A DNA stretch of 64,000 nucleotides from Acidobacteriota bacterium (GTDB lineage: Bacteria; Acidobacteriota; Blastocatellia; Pyrinomonadales; Pyrinomonadaceae): NCBI GenBank assembly GCA_018269075.1, contig JAFDVJ010000054.1, forward strand, positions 17,507 to 81,506, read 5' to 3'. Below the pieces are notes generated by a model. It saw nothing but the letters and a program-made list of their open reading frames with translations. It was not told the DNA's origin and made no database searches. A program made the translations under genes and the position numbers. The number at the start of each line of letters is the position of its first letter. Within the stretch, counting starts at the first letter, position 1. This document shows, piece after piece, positions 7,996 through 16,342 of this stretch.

Positions 7996-9636
7996 TCATC
8001 GAAGCAGCTCGTTTTCCGGCCCGAATTCGTAAGCGTCCCACGTCACGACCGGCGTCGAATCGAAATTTCCGGTCGGCGGCGGCGACGTCGTGCGCCATTC
8101 GAGTCCGGGCAGAAGCCACGGATTGTCGCCCGCGTTCCGGCCGTCGATCAGCGAATAGAGCAGGTAAAAGACCGGCAGCACGAGCCCGACCGCGAGGATC
8201 GACGCGCCGGCCGTCGAGAGGACGTTGAGCAGCTGAAACTCGGGCGCGTACGCGGCATAGCGGCGCGGCATCCCGAGATAGCCGAGCACGAACTGCGGCA
8301 GAAACGTCAGATTGAAGCCCGTGAAGACGAGCAGCGCCGAGATCCGGCCCCAGAAATCCGAATAGATCCTGCCGGTCATCTTCGGCCACCAGTAATGGAG
8401 GCCGCCTAAGTAAGCCATCACCTGCCCGCCGACCATAATGAAATGAAAATGCGCGATCACGAAATAGGTGTCGGTCAGGTGGACGTCGAGCCCGAGCGCG
8501 CCGAGAAAGAGCCCGGTCAGGCCGCCGATCAGAAAGAGGCCGAGAAAAAACAAGCCGTAAAGCATCGGCGTGTTGAGCAGGATCGAGCCCCGGTAGAGCG
8601 TCGCCGTCCAGTTGAAGATCTTGACCGCCGACGGAATCGCGACGATCATCGTCAGCACCGAGAAAACGAGACTCGCGTACATCGACTGGCCGCTCGCGAA
8701 CATATGATGGCCCCAGACCAAAAAGCCGAAGACCGCGATCGCGAGGCTCGCGAAGGCGACCCATTTGTAGCCGAAGATCTTTTTGCGCGCGAAATTCGCG
8801 ACGAGCTCCGAGACGACGCCCATTCCCGGCAGGATCATAATGTAGACGGCCGGGTGCGAATAGAACCAGAACAGATGCTGGAAGAGAATCGGATCGCCGC
8901 CGATCGCCGGGTCGAAGATGCCGATATGACCGAGCCGTTCGACGGCGACGAGAAACAGCGTGATCGCGATGACCGGCGTCCCCAACACCATCACGAGCGC
9001 GGTCGCGTACATCGACCAGATAAAAAGCGGCAGCCGGAACCAGGTCATTCCGGGCGCGCGCATCGTGTGGACGGTGACGATGAAGTTGAGGCCTGTGAGG
9101 ATCGACGAAAAGCCGGCGATGAAGATGCCGACGGCCGTCGCCGCGACGTACTGATTGGAAAAGGTCGTCGAATACGGCGCGTAAAACGTCCAGCCGGTGT
9201 CGACGCCGCCCTGCATCATCACCCAGAGCGTCAGCAGCCCGCCGGCCACGTAGAGATACCAGCTCAGCAGATTGATCCGCGGCAGCGCGAGGTCCTTCGC
9301 GCCGATCATCAGCGGCAGCAGAAAATTGCCGTGAATCGCGGGAATCGCCGGGACGAGAAAAAAGAAGACCATGATCACGCCGTGGCTCGTGAACATCTTG
9401 TTGTAGGTTCCGGTCTCGACGAGATCGCTCTGCGGCGTCAGCAGCTCGAGCCGGATCAGCGTCGCGTAGATGCCGCCCACCAGAAAAAAGAACGAGATCG
9501 ACAGGAGATAGAGAACGGCGATCCGCTTGTGGTCTTTGGTCAAAAGCCACGATCTCAGGCTGTGCCCGTCGGTCAGATAGTTTTCCGACGGGTAAAACGG
9601 CTTCGATTGTTTGACGATTTCCTGCTCCGCGATCAT
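7996..9636 (-). CDS. ctaD: Cytochrome c oxidase subunit I, A2 type
   Basis: The catalytic heme-copper subunit: it reduces O2 at the heme a3/CuB site in the cytoplasmic membrane and pumps protons. About 12 membrane segments are visible. CuB and tyrosine ligands are in [15 protein letters not shown], the CuB His pair in WGHHMF, and heme ligands in [10 protein letters not shown]; an early [10 protein letters not shown] segment carries a heme a ligand. The helix VI glutamate of A1 enzymes is replaced (YSHPAVY), which is the signature of the A2 family. The length of 546 residues is normal. The start at 9636 has a strong GGAGG; an upstream in-frame ATG adds a non-conserved 25-residue lead. No subunit II, III or IV gene is adjacent, which is odd. 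Confidence 0.9.
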   Translation of the reverse strand: MIAEQEIVKQSKPFYPSENYLTDGHSLRSWLLTKDHKRIAVLYLLSISFFFLVGGIYATLIRLELLTPQSDLVETGTYNKMFTSHGVIMVFFFLVPAIPAIHGNFLLPLMIGAKDLALPRINLLSWYLYVAGGLLTLWVMMQGGVDTGWTFYAPYSTTFSNQYVAATAVGIFIAGFSSILTGLNFIVTVHTMRAPGMTWFRLPLFIWSMYATALVMVLGTPVIAITLFLVAVERLGHIGIFDPAIGGDPILFQHLFWFYSHPAVYIMILPGMGVVSELVANFARKKIFGYKWVAFASLAIAVFGFLVWGHHMFASGQSMYASLVFSVLTMIVAIPSAVKIFNWTATLYRGSILLNTPMLYGLFFLGLFLIGGLTGLFLGALGLDVHLTDTYFVIAHFHFIMVGGQVMAYLGGLHYWWPKMTGRIYSDFWGRISALLVFTGFNLTFLPQFVLGYLGMPRRYAAYAPEFQLLNVLSTAGASILAVGLVLPVFYLLYSLIDGRNAGDNPWLLPGLEWRTTSPPPTGNFDSTPVVTWDAYEFGPENELLR

Positions 9637-9717
9637 TCCGCCTCCGATTGTCTGCTGACGCTCAATCTTAGCCGTTCGGAAACGGCGCGTTCCGTATGGT
9701 TGATAACACAAGGGGAT

Positions 9718-9746
9718 GTCGGATTTCGGATTTCGGATTTCGGATT
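9718..9746. repeat. GGATTTC heptad array, single arm
   Basis: Three to four copies of ggatttc just upstream of the oxidase gene, in the 280-base gap before the MarR gene. No complementary arm is visible nearby, so this is one of the unpaired arrays. The rest of the gap is AT-rich and could hold promoters, but none is distinctive. Confidence 0.75.
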
Positions 9747-9918
9747 GGTTTCGTGATGAATAGTGTTTGTTTTTGGAGAAAATTAATTACAACTATTTAT
9801 TAGTTTTCTGGTGTTTTGAGTCCTATCTTTAGGCTAATGGCATTAAGTTAAGGAATAAGTTCAGCTCGATGATTGATCTAGGCGGAACAAAAAAACTGAG
9901 AGATAATCCGCGGCGGAT

Positions 9919-10356
9919 TTATTTTTTCTGTTTTAGTTTTTTTAAGATGCCGGTCAGATGCGGCGCGAGCTGTTCGAGCTCCTGGCGATGGACGAAGGCG
10001 AGCTGTTCGAGAAGCGCCTCGCCCGTGTCCGTCAGCGCCAGATAAACCTCGCGCCGGTCGCCTTCGCCCGGTTCGCGGCGGACGAGATCCTGCGCGACCA
10101 GCCGGTTGACGAGCCCGACCGCGCTGTGGTGTTTGATCTGAAGCCGCTCCGCCAACTCGCCGTTCGTGATCCGGTCGCGCCCGGGAAAACCCTTGACGGC
10201 GAGCAGCGCCTGATGCTGGTTCGGCGTCAGCCCGACCGCTTCGGCGGCGTTTTCGCTGAACCTGAGAAACTGCCGGATCGCATAGCGAAACTCGGCGAGC
10301 GCTTCGAAATTTTCCTTTGTGAGAGCGTTGTTTTTCGATTCTTCCACATCCGTCAT
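9919..10356 (-). CDS. MarR-family transcriptional regulator
   Basis: A winged-helix repressor of 145 residues. Helices before the DNA-binding part include FEALAEFRYAIRQFLRF. The helix-turn-helix runs through TPNQHQALLAVKG and ITNGELAERLQIKHHSAVGLVNRL, and the wing holds the classic D-x-R sequence GEGDRREVYLALT. It is divergent from the ClC channel gene with 87 bases between the starts, and a perfect 19-bp palindrome lies in that gap, so it most likely represses the channel gene and/or itself. An in-frame ATG 36 bases upstream is possible but adds a non-typical stretch. The ligand is unknown. Confidence 0.88.
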   Translation of the reverse strand: MTDVEESKNNALTKENFEALAEFRYAIRQFLRFSENAAEAVGLTPNQHQALLAVKGFPGRDRITNGELAERLQIKHHSAVGLVNRLVAQDLVRREPGEGDRREVYLALTDTGEALLEQLAFVHRQELEQLAPHLTGILKKLKQKK

Positions 10357-10407
10357 ATTCCTTTTATACCCCAAACAAGCCGGCCATTTCATCTTCGCAT
10401 ATTGATT

Positions 10408-10426
10408 TATGTCGTATTACGACATA
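10408..10426. promoter_or_regulatory. 19-bp palindromic operator, probable MarR site
   Basis: tatgtcgta-t-tacgacata is a perfect inverted repeat with nine-base arms, placed between the divergent MarR-family and ClC genes and 18 bases before the ClC start codon. MarR dimers bind such sites in divergent gaps. Binding by this MarR is inferred from position. Confidence 0.7.
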
Positions 10427-10443
10427 TAATCGAGTTTTGTTAA

Positions 10444-12216
10444 ATGAAAAGTATCGATCATAAATTGGCGGATTTTACGGGCGATAAAAGGATTCTTCTG
10501 CTGTCGCTGATGGCGGCTTTCATCGGTTCGATCAGCGCGCTCGTCGCCTGCGTGCTGGTCTGGCTGATCGCCCTCATCACCAACCTTTCCTTCTATCAGA
10601 GCCTGTCGCCCGTGCTCCGCTCGCCGGAGAGCAATCGGCTCGGCTGGCTGGTGATCGTCGTGCCGGTCGCCGGCGGCCTGCTCATCGGTCTGATGGCGCG
10701 TTACGGGTCGGAAAAGATTCGCGGTCACGGCATTCCCGAAGCGCTCGAAGCGATCCTCTTCGGCCGGAGCCGGATGTCGCTGAAGGTCGCGGTCTTAAAA
10801 CCCGTTTCGTCGGCCGTTTCGATCGGGACGGGCGGCCCCTTCGGCGCGGAAGGCCCGATCATTATGACCGGCGGCGCAGTCGGCTCGCTTTTTGCGCAGC
10901 TTTTTCATCTTTCCGCCGGTGAAAGAAAAACGCTGCTCGTCGCCGGCGCGGCGGGCGGGATGGCGGCGATCTTCGCGTCGCCCGTCGCGGCCGTGCTGCT
11001 GGCGGTCGAGCTGCTGCTTTTCGAATGGAAGCCGCGCTCGTTTATTCCGGTCGCCGTCGCTGCCGCCGTCGCCGCCGCGCTCCGCGTGCCGCTGATGGGC
11101 GCCGGCCCGATCTTTCCGGTCACGCCGCACGCCGCGCTCGACGGCGCGGGCCTGCTGATCGCCTTCGCGGTCGGCATCGTCGGCGGAATCGGCGCGGGCA
11201 TTCTGACGAATCTCGTCTATGCGTTCGAAGACCTGTTCGAGCGGATTCCGATCCACTGGATGTGGTACCCGGCGATCGGCGGGCTTTTTGTCGGCATCGG
11301 CGGATTTTTCGAGCCGCGCGTGCTCGGCGTCGGCTACGACACGATCGGCGGACTGCTGCGCGGAGACCTCGTCGGAGGCGCACTGATCGGACTCCTGATC
11401 GGCAAATCGCTGGTCTGGTCGATCGCGCTCGGCTCGGGAACATCGGGCGGCGTCCTCGCGCCGCTGCTCATTATGGGCGGCGCGATCGGTGCGTTCGAAG
11501 CGCGGTTCATCCCGGTCGGCGACGCCGGTTTATGGGCGATCGTCAGTATGGCGGCGATGATGGGCGGAACGATGCGCTCGCCGCTGACGGCGATGGTTTT
11601 CACGCTCGAACTGACGCACGACCTGAACCTGCTGCCGGCGCTGCTGGTCGGCACGCTCGCCGCGCACGCGTTTACGGTGCTCGTTCTGCCGCGCTCGATC
11701 CTGACTGAAAAAGTGGCGCGGCGCGGTTATCACATCACGCGCGAATACAGCGTCGATCCGCTGACCGCGCTGCGCGTCGAGGAGGTGATGGAGCGCGACG
11801 TGCCGACCATTCCGTTCGATATGAAGATCGGCGAATTGGCCGGCCGGATCGCCGATCACGATCCGCGGCTGACGCGTTTTCAGGGCATCCCGATCGTCGA
11901 TCGAAACGAGCTCGTCGGCATCATCACACGCGGCGACGTTTTGAAGGCGCTCGGGGAAAACCCGGATCGAAACGCGACGGTGATGGATTGGGGAAGCCGC
12001 GAGCCGGTCGTCGCCTATCCGGACGAGATTCTGCACGAGGCCGTCGCCAAAATGCTGCGGCACGATATCGGACGGCTGCCGGTCGTCGAGCGCGCGAATC
12101 CGAAGCGGCTGGTCGGTTATCTCGGCCGCGCGGGCGTGATGGCGGCGCGGCTCAAGCTGCACGGCGAAGAACATATTCGCGAGCCCGGACTGCTCGCGAA
12201 ACTGGCGAAAATATGA
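10444..12216 (+). CDS. ClC-type chloride channel/antiporter with two CBS domains
   Basis: A 590-residue membrane transporter of the ClC family, moving chloride or similar anions and possibly protons. Family motifs are present: GHGIPEA (variant of GSGIP), the gate-glutamate loop GTGGPFGAEGP and the GSGTSGGVLAPLL anion-site loop. The proton-glutamate region reads LLLAVELLLFEW, so a proton-coupling acid is possible but not certain. After the membrane part (about residues 1-420) come two cytoplasmic CBS domains (about 455-510 and 520-575; VEEVMERDVPTIPF, IPIVDRNELVGIITRGDVL), which often sense adenine nucleotides. The start is fixed by the divergent MarR gap. Acid or anion stress regulation through the MarR protein is inferred. 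Confidence 0.9.
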   Translation: MKSIDHKLADFTGDKRILLLSLMAAFIGSISALVACVLVWLIALITNLSFYQSLSPVLRSPESNRLGWLVIVVPVAGGLLIGLMARYGSEKIRGHGIPEALEAILFGRSRMSLKVAVLKPVSSAVSIGTGGPFGAEGPIIMTGGAVGSLFAQLFHLSAGERKTLLVAGAAGGMAAIFASPVAAVLLAVELLLFEWKPRSFIPVAVAAAVAAALRVPLMGAGPIFPVTPHAALDGAGLLIAFAVGIVGGIGAGILTNLVYAFEDLFERIPIHWMWYPAIGGLFVGIGGFFEPRVLGVGYDTIGGLLRGDLVGGALIGLLIGKSLVWSIALGSGTSGGVLAPLLIMGGAIGAFEARFIPVGDAGLWAIVSMAAMMGGTMRSPLTAMVFTLELTHDLNLLPALLVGTLAAHAFTVLVLPRSILTEKVARRGYHITREYSVDPLTALRVEEVMERDVPTIPFDMKIGELAGRIADHDPRLTRFQGIPIVDRNELVGIITRGDVLKALGENPDRNATVMDWGSREPVVAYPDEILHEAVAKMLRHDIGRLPVVERANPKRLVGYLGRAGVMAARLKLHGEEHIREPGLLAKLAKI

Positions 12217-12632
12217 GCGGGATTTCGGATTTCGGATCATTACTGTTAAAAGGATTGGCGGTTAAAAGAAACCGGAAAATTGCTGACTGGAGCGCGGGCA
12301 TCCTTGCCGGCAACGCCGCGCCAGCGGTGTCGAACGCTGCAATTCCCCGGTATTTCCTGGTAATGAAAAGCATTTTCGCGCTCTCGCGCTCAGGCCGGCA
12401 AGGATGCCCGCGCTCCAGTCACGAAGTTTCAGATTCGATTTTCAGCGTGAAGAACGACAGGCTGGCTGTCGTCAAATTCCTTTTAACAGTGATGATCGCA
12501 GATTACGGATTGGTTTTGCAGTGAGGAAATTTCGTTTTTGGGCGGTAGTTGAAGAATCGGGGAAATGCTTTAACGGACGAGCGGGTTTTCGTTCGAGGCT
12601 TTGGTTTGATTGTTTATTTTCAGGGGGTTGAG
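12217..12632. other. Gene-free gap occupied by hairpin element
   Basis: No gene supported. It starts with a short ggatttcggatttcgg heptad stretch right after the ClC stop codon, then holds the hairpin element described separately, and ends with AT-rich sequence before the next small gene. Apparent open frames are translated repeat sequence. Confidence 0.6.
12240..12490. repeat. MITE/REP-like hairpin element, copy A
   Basis: The ends are inverted: tactgttaaaagga at the left and tccttttaacagtg at the right. Inside, a perfect 27-bp inverted repeat (12285-12311 and 12394-12420) carries gactggagcgcgggcatcct and its complement, around a loop with acgccgcgccagcggtgtcg. A half copy in reverse orientation is at about 42310-42445 and a related one with different arm sequence at 60015-60159. 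It encodes nothing, so it would be a non-autonomous element. Confidence 0.75.
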
Positions 12633-12830
12633 ATGTTTGCAAATGTCAAAGACACGATGTTTTCGGTCGGCTATATCACGGTCGGGCTGTATGTGCTGGC
12701 TTTCACTTTTTTCTTTCTCGGAATGTGGTATCCGCGTTTCACCATTGCCGGTTTCGGCTTCGGCGCGCTGTTGTTTCTGATTTCCTCGGCGATCATCGGC
12801 GTGATGGTCAGGAAACGGATGGAAACCTAG
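12633..12830 (+). CDS. Small two-helix membrane protein
   Basis: A 65-residue protein with two hydrophobic segments (about residues 14-33, VGLYVLAFTFFFLGMW, and 40-59, FGFGALLFLISSAIIG) and a short basic end (RKRMET). The start has a purine-rich cagggggttgag Shine-Dalgarno. No family is recognised. It is convergent with the YceI gene that ends the hydrogenase operon, 63 bases away, and is not part of it. The role is unknown. Confidence 0.65.
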   Translation: MFANVKDTMFSVGYITVGLYVLAFTFFFLGMWYPRFTIAGFGFGALLFLISSAIIGVMVRKRMET

Positions 12831-12893
12831 TTGGAGAAAGCGTTTTCGGAATCGGCGGCTGACGGGTCGAACGCCCCTTAAGCCTAGCTTTTC

Positions 12894-13472
12894 TTAGGGC
12901 TTGGCCGGTTCGCCGGCGGCGACGAGATCGAATGAGACGACGACTTCGTCTTTGACCTTCAGCGTGCCGCCGAACGCCGTCACGCGCTCGATTTCGAAAT
13001 CGCTTTGGCGGAGATGAAATTCGCCGCTCGCGTAGAGCAATCCGTTACCGAAACTGACTTCGGCCGCGATCGTCAGCGGCTGCGTCCGGCCGTGGAGCGA
13101 GAGCGCGCCGTGCGCCGTCGCGATGAAAACACCCGCCCGCCGCTCGGCCAGCGAGACGTCCTTCGAAACGAAAAAGATTTCGGGAAAATCGGCCGTTTCG
13201 AGAACCTCTTCGCGCAGCGCCCGTTCGAGCTCGCGGCGGTCTTTTTCGCCGACGTCGTCGACGAGCGCGATCGATTCGGCCCGCGCGACGACGAGCATCG
13301 ATTCGACCGTCCGCCCGTCGTCCGCGAAACGGATCTCCCCACCGTAGCGGCGGACCGCGAAAAACGGGTCGTGGCCGGCGAACGACAAAAGCCCGCCGGC
13401 GAACGCCTGCACGTTGAAACGCCCGCGGCCGGCGTCGATCACGAACCGCGAGTTTCCGGTTATCTCGTTCAT
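12894..13472 (-). CDS. YceI-family protein at end of hydrogenase operon
   Basis: A 192-residue YceI-like lipocalin-type beta barrel. Recognisable parts are the opening SRFVIDAGRGRFNVQAFAGG, the FAGHDPFFAVRRYGG segment typical of the family's first strands, and DVSLAERRAGVFIATAHGALSLHG followed by QPLTIAAEVSF. YceI proteins bind polyisoprenoids such as quinone tails. No signal peptide precedes the ATG chosen at 13472, which has ggagat seven bases upstream; the long in-frame stretch before it is Arg/Ser-rich junk. It is the last gene of the minus-strand group 1h hydrogenase operon, 16 bases after the preceding gene. A quinone-related role for the hydrogenase is inference. Confidence 0.8.
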   Translation of the reverse strand: MNEITGNSRFVIDAGRGRFNVQAFAGGLLSFAGHDPFFAVRRYGGEIRFADDGRTVESMLVVARAESIALVDDVGEKDRRELERALREEVLETADFPEIFFVSKDVSLAERRAGVFIATAHGALSLHGRTQPLTIAAEVSFGNGLLYASGEFHLRQSDFEIERVTAFGGTLKVKDEVVVSFDLVAAGEPAKP

Positions 13473-13488
13473 TTCTAATATCTCCGGC

Positions 13489-13674
13489 TTACATCGTGCT
13501 GATCCGGATATAGCGTTTGATGTCCGGCAAGGCCACGACGACGAGCGCCGCGATGCCGAGCAGCGCGAGGCCGCCGAGCACGCCGAGCGCAAGCGTGCCG
13601 GCGGACGGCTCTTTTCGCCGCGCGCGCGGCCGTGTTTCATTTTCCCTTTTTGCCAGACTTTCCCTCTGTTCCAT
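13489..13674 (-). CDS. Small membrane protein, DUF6893-like
   Basis: A 61-residue protein with a basic, Arg-rich N-terminal 22 residues, one membrane segment (about 27-49, LALGVLGGLALLGIAALVVV) and the C-terminal LPDIKRYIRISTM. From memory a short family annotated DUF6893 ends in a similar LPD-x-x-RY-x-RI-x-x-M motif and occurs in actinobacterial genomes, in part near hydrogenase loci; this match is not checked. A strong ggggagg lies before the ATG. It sits 15 bases after the maturation protease gene in the operon. It could anchor or connect the soluble hydrogenase to the membrane, which is inference. Confidence 0.7.
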   Translation of the reverse strand: MEQRESLAKRENETRPRARRKEPSAGTLALGVLGGLALLGIAALVVVALPDIKRYIRISTM

Positions 13675-13689
13675 AATTTCCTCCCCTGA

Positions 13690-14205
13690 TTATTTCGTGA
13701 CCGTCGCGCGTTCTTCGGATCGCGCGCTGATCTTTTCGACGAGCGATTCGACCAGTCCGGCGGCCGTCGCGACCGCCGCCCGGACCGGTTCGCTCAATTC
13801 CATCGAGCCCTCGTCGCCGCCGAGCGTTTCCGGCTCGCAGCCGACGAGCGTCAGATTTTTCAGCTCCGCGCCCATCGCGCGCGCCGTCCGCAGCACATGA
13901 AGCGGGTTCATCGTGTGCCCGTCGAGCGCGGCTTCGCCGTTTTCGAGATCGCCGGCGTCCGGCTCGATCACGTAAACCGTGCCGGGCGCCGCGCCGCGCG
14001 GGACGGCGTCGACGAAAATCGTCGCGTCGCCGCCGTCGAGCAGCCCATAAACGAGATCGAGACTCCGGATCCCGTAATCGACGACCCGCGCGTTTTCCGG
14101 CAGCACGCGTCTTTGCAGCTCACGCGCGACCGCGCAGCCGAAGCCGTCGTCGCCGAGAAAGATGTTGCCGATGCAGGCGATCAGGATGCGCGGTCTTTCC
14201 ATCAT
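13690..14205 (-). CDS. Hydrogenase maturation protease (group 1h operon)
   Basis: An endopeptidase of the HyaD/HybD/HycI family (171 residues). It removes the C-terminal tail of the large subunit once nickel is inserted. Diagnostic parts are the start RILIACIGNIFLGDDGFG (Ni-sensing Glu/Asp region), the FVDAVPRG segment and the later NPLHVLRTARAMGAE with the conserved His. The natural partner is the large subunit in this operon, which keeps a 22-residue tail after its last metal-ligand motif. It starts at ATGATG overlapping the stop of the preceding gene, so translation is likely coupled. A second, different protease at 30604 serves the other hydrogenase. Confidence 0.9.
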   Translation of the reverse strand: MMERPRILIACIGNIFLGDDGFGCAVARELQRRVLPENARVVDYGIRSLDLVYGLLDGGDATIFVDAVPRGAAPGTVYVIEPDAGDLENGEAALDGHTMNPLHVLRTARAMGAELKNLTLVGCEPETLGGDEGSMELSEPVRAAVATAAGLVESLVEKISARSEERATVTK

Positions 14206-14525
14206 TCCCCGTCTTCAAACTCGCGCGGCGCGAGCGGCTCAACCTCTTCGGGCGCGAAAAAAAAGCGGTGGCCGATCTGCCGCAGCATCCCGAGATCGCG
14301 GCCCGGATCGTCGTCGACGACGACGGCCAGGTGAATCCGGTTCTCGTAATCCTGCTCGATCGCCTCGATCGTCGCCGTTTTTTCCCGGAGCGCGAGATCG
14401 AAGACGTCGCCGTTCGCGCGCGGCCTGAGGATCACGCGGTCGCCCGCCCGCAGCTCGACGCCGCGGACGCGGGCGGTTTCGAGCAGATTGCGGTCTTCGA
14501 GCAGATGCCAGTCGAGTTCGTTCAT
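14202..14525 (-). CDS. Group 1h hydrogenase-associated protein, 107 aa
   Basis: A soluble 107-residue protein with no Cys pairs and no membrane segment. Segments likely to be conserved are GVELRAGDRVILRPRANGD, ALREKTATIEAIEQD, NRIHLAVVVDDDPGRDLG and RFFFAPEEVEPL. From memory, very similar short proteins with the VVDDDPG and EVEPL motifs are encoded in group 1h hydrogenase clusters of actinobacteria; the function is not known. Both ends overlap neighbours by four bases (ATGA type), tying it tightly into the operon between the 354-aa protein and the protease. An assembly or stability role is inference from context. Confidence 0.8.
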   Translation of the reverse strand: MNELDWHLLEDRNLLETARVRGVELRAGDRVILRPRANGDVFDLALREKTATIEAIEQDYENRIHLAVVVDDDPGRDLGMLRQIGHRFFFAPEEVEPLAPREFEDGE

Positions 14526-15586
14526 CGTTCGCGCTCCTCGTGAGTCCCGCCGGCGCTTTTCATCACGCCGTGGAGCCTCGTCAAAAATTCCTCGGGCATC
14601 GTCTCGGTCCGTTCGAGCAACCGCCGCGCGCGCTCGTCGACGCTCCGCATCTCGCGTTTTTCCGCGTCGGTCAGCGTCATAATCCGGAGCGAGAGAATCT
14701 CGTCGATCTCCGTTCCGTCGAAAAGATCGCCCGCGCTCTCGGCGGCGATCCGCGGGTAATCGTAGAGGATGATCGGCGCGGCGAGCAGGCAGTCGGTCGC
14801 GCCTTCGGGGCCGGCGAGCACCGGAAACGCGCCCGTATTCCGGCAGCCGGCGACGAGCGCGCGAAATTCTTCGGGCGGATCGAGCAGCGAGACGAAACGG
14901 CCGTTTTCGATCGAGAGGATCGCGTGCGTCGAAACCGTCGAACGGAGCAGCGCCGCGTCGCGGTTCTTTCCGGCCGCGTCTTCGAACGGCGTCGTGTTCG
15001 CGATCTCGACGGCGATTTTGAAGACCGGCTCGGAATTTTGTCTTTCAATCTTCGAGCTTTGCACCAGGACGCGGCCCTTAAGCGTTTCCCGCGTCCGGAT
15101 GACAACACCCGCGATCCGGCCGCCGGCGTCCCGCAGCGGTTCGGTCTCGCGGCCCGCCGGAAACACGAAATCGATTTCGCGGGCGCCCGTTTCCGCCAGT
15201 TCGAGCGGCGGCAGATCGAGCTCGCACTCGACGGCTTCCTGCCACGCCTGATGGATTTCGCCGTCGATTTCGAGATACGGAACGCGCCCGACGTTTTCGA
15301 GGTTTTCCGGCAGTTCGTCGACGGGCCGCGCAAACCGGCCGATCTCGCGCTCGACCAATTGCAGAAAACGGACCTTGACGCCGACCGCCGGACGAGCGCC
15401 GACAGCCGGGCATTCGATCCGCAGCGCCGCGTTTTCCGTCCCGCGCTGGACGGCCGCGTAAGACTCCGGCACGAGTGCGCCCCAGTTGAACCGCTGCCGG
15501 TTCTTGACCGCCGAAGCCCGGTACGGGTATAGCAGATAACCCTCGTAAAGCACGGCGTCGGCGATTTTTTTGACGAGATCAAACAT
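14522..15586 (-). CDS. Group 1h hydrogenase-associated protein, 354 aa
   Basis: A 354-residue protein with no signal peptide or membrane segment and few Cys. It begins MFDLVKKIADAVLYEGYLLY with a following PYRASAVKNRQRFNWGALVP, a start I recall for uncharacterised proteins in group 1h hydrogenase clusters. The C-terminal third has LRIMTLTDAEKREMRSVDER, a helical part. The function is not known; a maturation or assembly role is inference. The start codon lies only a few bases downstream (on the minus strand) of a GGATTTC heptad array, with no Shine-Dalgarno visible, unlike its neighbours. A longer in-frame start would be translated from the repeat itself, so it was rejected. The gene overlaps the next one by four bases. 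Confidence 0.8.
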   Translation of the reverse strand: MFDLVKKIADAVLYEGYLLYPYRASAVKNRQRFNWGALVPESYAAVQRGTENAALRIECPAVGARPAVGVKVRFLQLVEREIGRFARPVDELPENLENVGRVPYLEIDGEIHQAWQEAVECELDLPPLELAETGAREIDFVFPAGRETEPLRDAGGRIAGVVIRTRETLKGRVLVQSSKIERQNSEPVFKIAVEIANTTPFEDAAGKNRDAALLRSTVSTHAILSIENGRFVSLLDPPEEFRALVAGCRNTGAFPVLAGPEGATDCLLAAPIILYDYPRIAAESAGDLFDGTEIDEILSLRIMTLTDAEKREMRSVDERARRLLERTETMPEEFLTRLHGVMKSAGGTHEERER

Positions 15587-15591
15587 ATAGT

Positions 15592-15713
15592 GATTTCGGA
15601 TTTCGGATTTCGGATTTCGGATTTGTTTATAATCGAAGTTCGAATTTTCCTTGTAAATCGTAAACTGATCGCAGCAGACCAATCCGAAATCCGAAATCCG
15701 AAATCCGAAATCG
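15592..15713. repeat. Inverted pair of GGATTTC heptad arrays inside hydrogenase operon
   Basis: ggatttc copies at about 15595-15625 and complementary gaaatcc copies at about 15681-15710, separated by some 57 bases. The pair fills the gap between the DUF6084-like gene (stop at 15716) and the 354-aa gene (start at 15586). In mRNA it would form a long hairpin directly before a start codon. Confidence 0.85.
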
Positions 15714-15715
15714 TT

Positions 15716-16342
15716 TCATTTCAGTAGTTCTTCGAGCGTCTGCTCCCACGTCGGGAGGAAATGCCCGGTTTTGTAGGCGCGGAGCCGTTCGAAGACGTCG
15801 CGCCGCAGATTGAGCCACGCCGAGTTCGGGTAGTAATGCTCGATCAGCTCGCGCCAGACAGCGACCGGCAGGCGAAATTCGGCTTCCTTTTCCCACGAAA
15901 TTCTTTGACACTGCAGAAAGCCGTCGGCGTCGCGGTAGAAACAGGTGCCGCTGAACAGGAAAACAAGCGGCGCTTCGCCCGTTTCCAGACCGGCGAAATA
16001 CTTCGTCGCCGCGACGTTGAAGTCGAAGCTGCACGGCACCGGCAGCGCGACCGTCGTCGTCCCGGAAAACGGCGGCACGATCACGTTCGCGTGTGTCCAG
16101 AGCATCGATTTGAGCGTCTGTCCCCAGCGTTCCGGCTCGCCGAAAAGATCGAAAAGATGCGCTTTTTCCTCGTCCGAATACGAGCGGCGCACGGTTTCGA
16201 GCCGGATCTGGCAGTCGAGCAGCACGCTCTCGACGCGGCCCGCGTTGTCGGCGTCCGTGATCCGCACCTGAAAGTTCAGGAGCGGCGCGACGGCGTACGG
16301 CACGATTTCGACGCTCTCGACCGCAAAATCGAGATCAGGCAT
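15716..16342 (-). CDS. DUF6084-like hydrogenase operon protein
   Basis: A 208-residue soluble protein. The start MPDLDFAVESVEIVPYAVAP and the later LFGEPERWGQTLKSMLWTH and YYPNSAWLNLRRDVFERL match my memory of the DUF6084 family, which accompanies DUF5947 and group 1h hydrogenases in actinobacteria and acidobacteria; no search was possible. The N-terminal half looks like a beta-sandwich (alternating strands LLNFQVRITDAD, VLLDCQIRLE). The role is unknown. Its start overlaps the end of the DUF5947-like gene by eight bases, so the two are translationally coupled and probably act together. Confidence 0.82.
   Translation of the reverse strand: MPDLDFAVESVEIVPYAVAPLLNFQVRITDADNAGRVESVLLDCQIRLETVRRSYSDEEKAHLFDLFGEPERWGQTLKSMLWTHANVIVPPFSGTTTVALPVPCSFDFNVAATKYFAGLETGEAPLVFLFSGTCFYRDADGFLQCQRISWEKEAEFRLPVAVWRELIEHYYPNSAWLNLRRDVFERLRAYKTGHFLPTWEQTLEELLK

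Noticed and set aside
11988-12524. 178-residue open frame over the ClC gene end and hairpin element
   Set aside because: It is partly out of frame with the ClC gene and partly translated hairpin element.
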